Shown one piece after another: positions 35,246-41,582 of a stretch of 64,000 nucleotides of DNA. How positions within the stretch are numbered: position 1 is the first letter of the stretch; every line of letters begins with the position of its first letter. The stretch is from Spirochaetota bacterium (GTDB lineage Bacteria; Spirochaetota; Spirochaetia; Treponematales; Rectinemataceae). The notes beneath the pieces were generated by a model that was given only the letters and a program-made list of their open reading frames with translations, was not told the origin of the DNA and searched no databases. The DNA is taken from NCBI GenBank assembly GCA_022711355.1, contig JAKLFE010000002.1:1-64000 (forward strand), written 5' to 3'. The translations under genes were made by a program, and so were the position numbers.

Positions 35246-35598
35246 GGGGGGAGCACCGGCGACTAACGCGACGCTCGCGCCGGTCCCCCAAGATGCTCGT
35301 CTTCGTTCCTAGCGATGGGGCCCCGCTATCGATGGGCAGGGGGCCGGCAGTCCTCGCTCCGTGGCCCGACGTGCTGCGGATAGCCGGCGCCCCTGCCCTT
35401 CGAGCGCCCCATCTCGCCGAACGAAGACGCCATATCGCATATAACAGCGCGAGCGTAACCACACCTAACGCGGCTCCCCCGCGCTTCGCCCTCCAAACGC
35501 TTCGCTATGCCTGCGGCTCGCCATGGCGCGTTAGTCGACGTGATCGCGAGCGGACCCTGGGGCGCCATGGCTGCGGTGGGCTGGGCTGCCCCCGCTCC
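35246..35598. other. Non-coding gap with nested inverted repeats
   Basis: A 353-base gap without a credible gene. An 11-bp inverted repeat CGACTAACGCG bounds an element at 35260-35270 and 35527-35537. Inside are nested pairs: ACGCTCGCGC 35271-35280 with 35446-35455; CGTCTTCGTTC 35298-35308 with 35419-35429; GATGGGGC 35314-35321 with 35406-35413; 35334-35348 with 35383-35398. The RNA or single strand could fold into a hairpin of nearly 190 bases, followed by a second structure of 74 bases. See the attC-like entry. Confidence 0.6.
35463..35536 (-). repeat. attC-like recombination site candidate (lone)
   Basis: On the minus strand the element begins GACTAAC (one mismatch to RYYYAAC) and ends GTTAGGT (perfect GTTRRRY), 74 bases apart, with complementary CTAACGCG/CGCGTTAG ends. 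This is the size and end structure of integron attC sites. No integrase is in the window. A second GTTAGTC boundary lies 202 bases further along the minus strand (35267-35261), so a small cassette-like unit may be present. Confidence 0.35.
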
Positions 35599-36060
35599 CT
35601 ATAGTCCCTCCAGCGCCTCGAGCACTTCCTCGGCGTGGCCCTCGGGCTTCACCTTGGGGAAGACCTTCGCGACGATCCCGTCGGGCCCGATCACGAAGGT
35701 CGAGCGGATGACGCCCTCGACCTCCTTGCCGTACATCGTCTTCTTCCCGAAGGCCCCGTAGGCCTTGAGGACGGCCCGATCCGGGTCGGCGAGGAGGGAG
35801 AAGGGCAGCTCGTGCTTGGCCTTGAACTTCCCGTGCCGCTCGGGGCCGTCGGGGCTGAGGCCGAGGACGACGACGCCGCGCGCGCGGAGGGCGGCCCAGG
35901 AGTCGCGGAAGGAGCAGGCCTCCTTGGTGCAGCCCGGCTTGTCGTCTTTCGGATAGCAGTAGAGCACCACGGTCTTCCCGCGGAGCGAGGAGAGGCGGAG
36001 CGGCTCGCCGCCTTCGGTCGGGAGCTCGAAATCGGGGGCCCTGTCGCCCGGCTTCAGCAT
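35599..36060 (-). CDS. bcp: Thioredoxin-dependent peroxiredoxin Bcp
   Basis: A 153-residue atypical 2-Cys peroxiredoxin. The thioredoxin-fold active site is YPKDDKPGCTKEACSFRD; the first cysteine is peroxidatic and the second, five residues on, is the resolving cysteine of the BCP class. It reduces hydrogen and organic peroxides using thioredoxin. ATG 36060 follows GGGAGGAA. Upstream a small inverted repeat (36072-36088) lies next to the ribosome site. Single-gene unit. Confidence 0.95.
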   Translation of the reverse strand: MLKPGDRAPDFELPTEGGEPLRLSSLRGKTVVLYCYPKDDKPGCTKEACSFRDSWAALRARGVVVLGLSPDGPERHGKFKAKHELPFSLLADPDRAVLKAYGAFGKKTMYGKEVEGVIRSTFVIGPDGIVAKVFPKVKPEGHAEEVLEALEGL

Positions 36061-36202
36061 GCGTTCCTCCCTCGAGGCTCGGCCTCGATACCGCAGAAGC
36101 TACTGAGGCGCCGCGGCCCCGGCAAGGCGGCGCGCGGCCGCGGACGGGCTCGGCTTGCGCGCCCGCCCCGGAGCCCCTATCCTGTCGCCTAAGGGGGCCC
36201 GC

Positions 36203-37561
36203 ATGGAAAGCTTCGACGTCCTCGTCGTGGGCGGGGGTACGACGGGATCCTTCCTCGCGCGGCGCCTGGCCGAGCGGGGCCTGCGGGTCCTCGTCGCCGA
36301 GAAGGAAGGCGAGGGAGCGATCGGCTCCTCCTACGACATCTTCCACCTCGGGACGAAGGACATAGCGCGTTGGGCGCTTCCGACGCCGCGGCGTGGCGAC
36401 GGGGCCTGGGCCTTCGAGTTCTCGGGGAGCGCGGCCTACTCGGCCTTGGGGCGCCACCCCAAGCCGAGCTCAGGCGCCGTCGTCGGCCTCCACAAGCGCG
36501 AGTACACGGTCGCGATGCGGCGCCGGGCCGGGGAGGCGGGGGCCGCCTTCGCCTACGGCGCGGAGTTCCGCGGCTTCCTCTTCGAGGGCGGCAGGATCGC
36601 CGGGGCGCGCCTGGAAAGCGCCGAGGGGAGCCGCGAGCTCCGCTGCCGCCTCGTCGCGGACTGCTCCGGCATCCCCTCGGCCGCGCGGACCACCCTGCCC
36701 GAGGGCTACGGGGTCGAGACCTTCGCCCTCGGCCCGCGGGATCTCTTCTACGTCGTCCTGCGCTACGTCGCCTATCCCGAGGGCGGGACCCCGGTGACCG
36801 GCACCCGCTCCTGGCCCTTCTACAAGACCTGGGAGGCCCCCCAGGCCGACCCGAAGGGCGCCATCCTCGGCGTGGGGGCCAGCCTCGGCTACGACCGGGC
36901 CGAGCGGGCCTTCGAGCTCTTCTCGCGGGCCATCGAACTGCCGCCCTACGAGCTGCGAAGGATCGAGCGCGGGACGACCCCCTACCGACGCCCTCCCTAC
37001 TCCTTCGTCGCCGACGGCTTCGCCGTCCTGGGAGACGCGGCCTGCCTGACCAGGCCCGGCTCGGGCGAGGGCTGCGCCTCGGCCCTGGTCCAGGCCGAGA
37101 TCGTCGCGGAGGTCGCCCAGGCCGCGCTGCGGGGGGGCGCCTATCCGAGCCGCGAGCTCCTCTGGCCGATCAACGGGCGCTATATCGAGGCCCAGGGCCG
37201 GGAGTACGCCGGCCTCCTCGCCACTTTGGTGGGGGCGACGGCGGGGAGCGCGGAGGAGAACGAGTATCTTTTCGCGCGCGACATCGTCTTCAGCCGCAAG
37301 ACCTTCGCGAGCCTCGACGGGGGCGTCTCCTTCACGGCGGCCGAGCTCCTGCGCATGGGGCTCTTCCTGGGCCTCGGCTTCCTCGGGGGCAAGCTCCGCG
37401 CCTCGACGATAGGCGCCCTGATCGGCGCGGCGAAGAAGGCCGAGCTCCTCAAGGAGCACTACGCCGCCTTCCCCGCGAGCCCCCGGGGCTACGAGGCCTG
37501 GGCCGATGAAGCCGAGGGGCTCTGGGCCTCGGCAGGCTCCATGGCCGACCAGGTCCTCTAG
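36203..37561 (+). CDS. FAD-dependent oxidoreductase, geranylgeranyl-reductase-like
   Basis: A 452-residue flavoprotein starting at ATG 36203 behind AAGGGGG; TATCCT at 36178-36183 may be its -10. The N-terminus has the FAD dinucleotide motif VLVVGGGTTGSFLARRLAERG. The central GFAVLGDAACLTRPGSGEGCASAL matches the GD motif of p-hydroxybenzoate hydroxylase/geranylgeranyl reductase flavoproteins. The C-terminal 100 residues contain hydrophobic stretches that may touch the membrane. It may reduce an isoprenoid or other lipid; the substrate is unproven. Its TAG stop shares CTAG with the convergent lipoprotein gene. Confidence 0.72.
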   Translation: MESFDVLVVGGGTTGSFLARRLAERGLRVLVAEKEGEGAIGSSYDIFHLGTKDIARWALPTPRRGDGAWAFEFSGSAAYSALGRHPKPSSGAVVGLHKREYTVAMRRRAGEAGAAFAYGAEFRGFLFEGGRIAGARLESAEGSRELRCRLVADCSGIPSAARTTLPEGYGVETFALGPRDLFYVVLRYVAYPEGGTPVTGTRSWPFYKTWEAPQADPKGAILGVGASLGYDRAERAFELFSRAIELPPYELRRIERGTTPYRRPPYSFVADGFAVLGDAACLTRPGSGEGCASALVQAEIVAEVAQAALRGGAYPSRELLWPINGRYIEAQGREYAGLLATLVGATAGSAEENEYLFARDIVFSRKTFASLDGGVSFTAAELLRMGLFLGLGFLGGKLRASTIGALIGAAKKAELLKEHYAAFPASPRGYEAWADEAEGLWASAGSMADQVL

Positions 37562-38235
37562 AATCCGAAGCCGTAGTCGCAGGAGGCGGTGAAGGTCGCG
37601 GGATAGCCCGACGCGCTGACGCGGAGGTAGAACTTGCTCCCCTCGCCCTCCTCGTCGCAGTTCCAGGTCACCGCGTTCGCGCTTCCGATCGAGTGGAGCT
37701 CGTCGAGGGACTCGTAGGGATAGAAGGCGACGCTGCCCGTCGCCGAGAAGGCGAAGCGATACGAGAAGCCCTCCTGGAGCATAGTCTCGTACCACCGCTC
37801 GCCGCTTATCGTGTAGCTCGAGCCTCCTGAGGCCCAGACCAGCTTCTCCGCGTCCATGGCGAAGCCCGAGTCGCTGGCCGAGCCCGTTTCGCCGGTATCG
37901 AGGTGGGCGGCGACGGTGACATAGTATTCCTCGGCCTCGGCGACCGACGAGATCGTATAACTCGTCGAGTAGAGGTGGCTCGAGCTGCCCGATCCGCCCT
38001 CCCAGCTCCACTCGACCTCGTAGTAGGATACCTCGGCCCCATCCCAGCTCTCGTCGGAAAGGTCCGGCGCCGACCAAGATACGGAAATGCGGTCGGGGTA
38101 GTCCCCGTCGCTCGCCTCGACCCCGACCGGCGCCGGGGAATGGAGGATGGCGTTGAACAGGTCCTGGCAGCCGCCGAGGCTGAGGGAGGCGAGGCAGGAA
38201 GCCGCGAGGAAGGCGGCTCGGCGGGCTCGCCTCAT
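37558..38235 (-). CDS. Lipoprotein with fibronectin type III domain
   Basis: A 225-residue protein with an arginine-rich signal and lipobox SLGGCQD. Residues about 35-125 look like one fibronectin type III domain (PDRISVSWSAPD, then SYYEVEWSWE, then YYVTVAAHLDTG). The rest is beta-rich, with aromatic repeats and no known domain. Its start overlaps the stop of the upstream barrel gene by 4 bases, so the two are co-translated. Likely displayed on the outer membrane or facing the periplasm; partner and function unknown. Confidence 0.75.
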   Translation of the reverse strand: MRRARRAAFLAASCLASLSLGGCQDLFNAILHSPAPVGVEASDGDYPDRISVSWSAPDLSDESWDGAEVSYYEVEWSWEGGSGSSSHLYSTSYTISSVAEAEEYYVTVAAHLDTGETGSASDSGFAMDAEKLVWASGGSSYTISGERWYETMLQEGFSYRFAFSATGSVAFYPYESLDELHSIGSANAVTWNCDEEGEGSKFYLRVSASGYPATFTASCDYGFGF

Positions 38236-38969
38236 AGCCTCGCCCCCACGAAGGCCAGGAGGTTGCCCGAGCGCTCCACGTAGCCGAAGCCGTAGCGCCC
38301 GAGATCATCGGCCAGGCCGGAGAAGGAGTCGACGATGAAGAGGTACTCGAGCCCGAGGCGCCAGAAGCGGCCGGGCCGATACTCGAGCCCGAGGCGCAGC
38401 GAAAGGCCGAGGTAGGCCTCGAAGTCCTTCTTGAAGAGGGCGTAGGCCTCGGCGAGGCCGGGATAGTAGTCCGCGGCGTCGTTGGCGACGAGGAAGGAGA
38501 AGGCCGGCCCGGCCCCGACCCGGAGGGCGAGGGGGAGCTCGAAGCGGTCCAGAGGCGCAAGGTACCAGAGCTGAGGCGCGAGGAAATGCCTCGTGTGGTA
38601 GAAGATCCAGGAGCTCCGCATCCCCTCGTAGCGCTCGGGCATGGAGCTCCAGGGCACCGGACCGGCCCAGGAATCGCCCTGGGCGTCCTCCGGGTAGTAG
38701 TAGCCTACGTCCATAAAGGCGTAATCGAGGCTCAGCTCGAGGTTGGGAGAGACGATGTAGCGGAGGCTCGCGCCGAAGAAGACGGAACGGAAGGCGTCGC
38801 CGAATGCCGAGGGGGTTCCGACGAAGGCGTCGATCCCGAAGCGCGGGCCGCCGCCTCCCGGCCGGGGCTCGGGCTCGGCCGCGGTGGGAGGAGCTCCCGC
38901 GAGGGCGGCGAAGAGGAGGGCCCCCGCGAGCGCGAGGGCTCGGGAAGGCCTCGTAGCGAGCTGCGGCAT
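38232..38969 (-). CDS. Predicted outer-membrane beta-barrel protein
   Basis: A 245-residue protein starting at ATG 38969, with a signal peptide (LALAGALLFAALAGAPPTAA). The mature part alternates polar and hydrophobic/aromatic residues (NLELSLDYAFMDVGYYYP, RLGLEYRPGRFWRLGLEYLF) as in eight- to ten-strand barrels, with glycine-rich entry GIDAFVGTPSAFGDAF. It ends LLAFVGARL; a C-terminal beta signal normally ends in Phe, so insertion may follow a variant rule. Operon with the downstream lipoprotein. The -10 TATACT sits 7 bases before the ATG. Confidence 0.65.
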   Translation of the reverse strand: MPQLATRPSRALALAGALLFAALAGAPPTAAEPEPRPGGGGPRFGIDAFVGTPSAFGDAFRSVFFGASLRYIVSPNLELSLDYAFMDVGYYYPEDAQGDSWAGPVPWSSMPERYEGMRSSWIFYHTRHFLAPQLWYLAPLDRFELPLALRVGAGPAFSFLVANDAADYYPGLAEAYALFKKDFEAYLGLSLRLGLEYRPGRFWRLGLEYLFIVDSFSGLADDLGRYGFGYVERSGNLLAFVGARL

Positions 38970-38976
38970 GGCTTTC

Positions 38977-38982
38977 AGTATA
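38977..38982 (-). promoter_or_regulatory. -10 box predicting a leaderless transcript
   Basis: TATACT on the minus strand, 7 bases before the barrel gene ATG at 38969. No clear -35 box and no Shine-Dalgarno. Confidence 0.45.
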
Positions 38983-39044
38983 GCGCGGAGGCCCGGCGCC
39001 TGCCCGCTTCCGAGCACGGCCCCTCGGGCGCCTGCCGAACGATT

Positions 39045-39075
39045 CCCGATCGGGTCCCGAAGGGACCCGATCGGG
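39045..39075. terminator. Long perfect hairpin after the 39-40 kb lipoprotein gene
   Basis: CCCGATCGGGTCCC (39045-39058) and its exact complement (39062-39075) flank GAA, a 14-bp stem with a 3-base loop. It lies 6 bases past the stop of the minus-strand lipoprotein gene. No T-run follows on the minus strand. Likely an mRNA 3'-end or stability element, possibly a terminator. Confidence 0.6.
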
Positions 39076-39080
39076 CCGCT

Positions 39081-40184
39081 TCAGCCTTTTTGCGGGTATG
39101 CCCGAGCGATGACGCGAGGTACCCCGCCCACCCAGGCGCAATAGTAGGAGTCGCCTTCGGAATCGGAGATCTGCCCGATGAAGGCCGCCTGGCCGTGGGC
39201 GTTCTGGGCATCGACCAGGCGGGATTCCGACGAGGAGCCGGCCGGGGCCTCCAGGATCTCCGGCGCGCCGTTCTTCCAGTAGCAATAATCGAAGCTTCGG
39301 AGCGACACGCGCGCCACGGTGGCGACGTTCTCGTTCGTCCCGTAGCCGCCGATGTAGAGCTCGTCGCCGACGAAGACGGCGGCGGAGACCCACGCCCTGG
39401 TCAAGCCGGGGGGAAGGCTCAGATCGGTCCGAGCTCCGCTTTCGTCCCAGAGGCAGGGAACGCTCCCCGTCTCGAGGAAATAGTAGCCGACATAGCGGAC
39501 GGCGCTCCCCGATACGGCGATATCCTTCACGTAGCCGCCATCGGAGCCATCGGGGAGGGCGAGCTTCACCTCGGCTCCTCCATCCTTGACCGCGAACAGG
39601 GAGCTCACATCCTCCTCGTCCCAATACCTGCCCGCCCGGTACAGCGACCCGTCCTGGGCCGCCAGCGCCGTGTGCTCCCCCCCGACCATGCCCGCGGGCA
39701 GGTCGAAGGCCTCGAGCTCCCGGTTCTTCCAGAGGGCCGGGAAGTGCCCATCGGCGGTCGCCACGTAGCCCGCGGCGTAGACCGCGCCGCCATCCGCCGC
39801 GACGCGGCTCGCGGAGCCCCCGGTGGCCTCGGCGCCGACCGGCAGGGCGTAGGCCTCGGAACCCTCCCATTGGCGCGGTTCGTAATCATAGGTCTGGCTG
39901 TTGTAGTAGTATCCCGCCGCCACCGCCGAGGATCCGGAACGAGCGATCGAGGCGACGAAGTTGTTGCGCGCCAGCCCGATCGTCCCCAGGGGAACCGCGG
40001 TCGTCGATCCATCCCAATAGCAGGGGCTGCCGTCTTCCTGCTCCCCGAAGCAGAGCACCCCGCTCAGGGAAACCTCCTCGTCCTCGCTCGAGGACGAGGG
40101 ATTCGAGCAGGCGCCGAGCGAGAGCGCGATGACGATAGCGATAGCCGCGAGCGGCGGCGCCGCCTTCCCCGGATTCGTGTTCAT
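39081..40184 (-). CDS. Lipoprotein with beta-propeller-like repeats
   Basis: A 367-residue protein. ATG 40184 follows GGGAGG. The signal MNTNPGKAAPPLAAIAIVIA ends in lipobox SLGACSN, then a Ser/acidic tether. The rest has about six repeats of 45-55 residues built on VAAGYY, LWKN/LWDE, and YIGGYG strands with small and aromatic residues, suggesting a propeller. Such repeats occur in extracellular spirochaete lipoproteins of unknown role. It is probably surface-exposed. Same strand as the barrel-lipoprotein pair but separated by the 14-bp hairpin. Confidence 0.75.
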   Translation of the reverse strand: MNTNPGKAAPPLAAIAIVIALSLGACSNPSSSSEDEEVSLSGVLCFGEQEDGSPCYWDGSTTAVPLGTIGLARNNFVASIARSGSSAVAAGYYYNSQTYDYEPRQWEGSEAYALPVGAEATGGSASRVAADGGAVYAAGYVATADGHFPALWKNRELEAFDLPAGMVGGEHTALAAQDGSLYRAGRYWDEEDVSSLFAVKDGGAEVKLALPDGSDGGYVKDIAVSGSAVRYVGYYFLETGSVPCLWDESGARTDLSLPPGLTRAWVSAAVFVGDELYIGGYGTNENVATVARVSLRSFDYCYWKNGAPEILEAPAGSSSESRLVDAQNAHGQAAFIGQISDSEGDSYYCAWVGGVPRVIARAYPQKG

Positions 40185-40310
40185 AGAAGAGACCTCCCTG
40201 CGATCTGCGATGCGTCGCCAGGCTAGCCTCTCGGCGCGCCGAGGGAGGAGGGCTTCGAGCCCCTCGATCGGGTGGTTTTTGGGTAGTAGGGCGATGGAAG
40301 CGGGGTATCC

Positions 40311-41477
40311 CTACTCGGCGCCGCGGATCTCGATGAGCCGGTCGACCAGCTCGGCCCTGTTCTGCGTCCCGGTCTTGCGGTAGACGTTGACCAGGTGGAA
40401 CTTCACGGTATTCGCGGAAATCCCCAGACGGGAAGCGATCTCCTTGTTCGAGAGCTTGCGGGCGAGCAGCTCGACCACACGAAGCTCGCCTAGGGAGAGC
40501 ACCGGGCTCTCCCTCCCCCCCGCCGCCGCCTCGCCCCGCTCCCTGATCTCGTAGTGCCAGCGGGTCTCCGCGCCCAGCTCCTGCGGGATCGGGTGCCGCT
40601 CGATCTCGTAGCGGGATCCGAGCTGCTCGAGCAGGGGGGCCGCGGGGCTGCCCAGGAGGACGGCGTCGGATTTCCCCAGCATCGCGCAGGCGGTCTGGTT
40701 GAGGTCGATGATGCTGCCCTTCGAATCCACCACGAGCATCCCATGCGAGAGGTACTCGACCACCGTCTGCCGCGAGATGGGGACCACGGCGAAGAGGCGG
40801 TGCCGCAGGCTCGCGATCGCGAAGCAGAGGCTGCAGAAGGAGATCGCGATCGCCGAGTAGTCCTTCTCCCAGCCGGGGACGATCCGCGCGACGTAGGCGG
40901 CGCTCGTGAGGGCCGCCGCCGCGACGCCGAAGAGCATCCACCGCGTCTGCCGCCGGTACAGGCTGTGCCCGCTCAGGGTGAACCAGGCGATGACCCAGGC
41001 TCCGACGAAGGTAAGGGAATAGGCCTGGAAGAACATGAGCCGCGCCAGGAGGCCGTAGCCGGAGTTGCGCGCAACGAGGATCCAGGCATGCGGCTCGAAG
41101 CGCAGCTCCTTCCAGATCAATGCGTGCGCGGGCGAGATGGCGGCGACGAAGCAGAGCGCCGGGAGGATCATGAGGGCCGGCTCCCAGGCCTTCATGCGCC
41201 TGAGGAAGCCGGTGTACTCGAGGCAGAAAAGGAAGAACAGCGAGGTGCCGGCGCCGAGGAGGAGGTAGTCGCCGGCGGCGAGGCAGCGCTTGAGCTCGGG
41301 ATCGCGGACGAGGAGCTCCGCCGTGTTGACGACGAGGAAGCCGAGCTGGAGGAATTGCAAGATATACAGGCGCGTGAAGCGGTAGTAGGAACGATGGAAG
41401 CGGGGCAGGAGCATGCCCACGAGGGTGCAGATGAAGGCCAGGGGGGCGAGCGCCAGGAAGATCAGGTATTGGGCCAA
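40311..41477 (-). CDS. Membrane-bound 7TM-PAS-LuxR transcriptional regulator
   Basis: A 388-residue protein from TTG 41477. Residues 1-215 carry about seven membrane helices resembling the N-terminal 7TM sensor seen in some histidine kinases. A PAS domain covers about 225-310 (GMLVVDSKGSIIDLNQTACAML). The C-terminal LuxR/GerE helix-turn-helix reads LARKLSNKEIASRLGISANT. This joins membrane sensing directly to DNA binding without a phosphorelay. It lies beside a surface-protein cluster, which it may control. The leader is about 55-60 bases if TATACT at 41542-41537 is its -10. Confidence 0.82.
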   Translation of the reverse strand: MAQYLIFLALAPLAFICTLVGMLLPRFHRSYYRFTRLYILQFLQLGFLVVNTAELLVRDPELKRCLAAGDYLLLGAGTSLFFLFCLEYTGFLRRMKAWEPALMILPALCFVAAISPAHALIWKELRFEPHAWILVARNSGYGLLARLMFFQAYSLTFVGAWVIAWFTLSGHSLYRRQTRWMLFGVAAAALTSAAYVARIVPGWEKDYSAIAISFCSLCFAIASLRHRLFAVVPISRQTVVEYLSHGMLVVDSKGSIIDLNQTACAMLGKSDAVLLGSPAAPLLEQLGSRYEIERHPIPQELGAETRWHYEIRERGEAAAGGRESPVLSLGELRVVELLARKLSNKEIASRLGISANTVKFHLVNVYRKTGTQNRAELVDRLIEIRGAE

Positions 41478-41582
41478 GGGATTCTCTCTTCGCCTGCGTG
41501 GAACGATGCGGCGAGGCTTCCGCTTCGCCGCTCACAGTATAGCGCGGGAAACGGAGCCCGCACGCGGCCTCGCGCCCGGCCC

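Noticed and set aside
35229-35462. 77-codon minus-strand reading frame starting at GTG directly after the attC-like site
   Set aside because: It lies wholly in the nested inverted repeats, has an arginine/glycine-rich make-up typical of chance frames in GC-rich DNA, no ribosome site, and runs into the Na/Pi cotransporter gene. Cassette coding remains a remote possibility.
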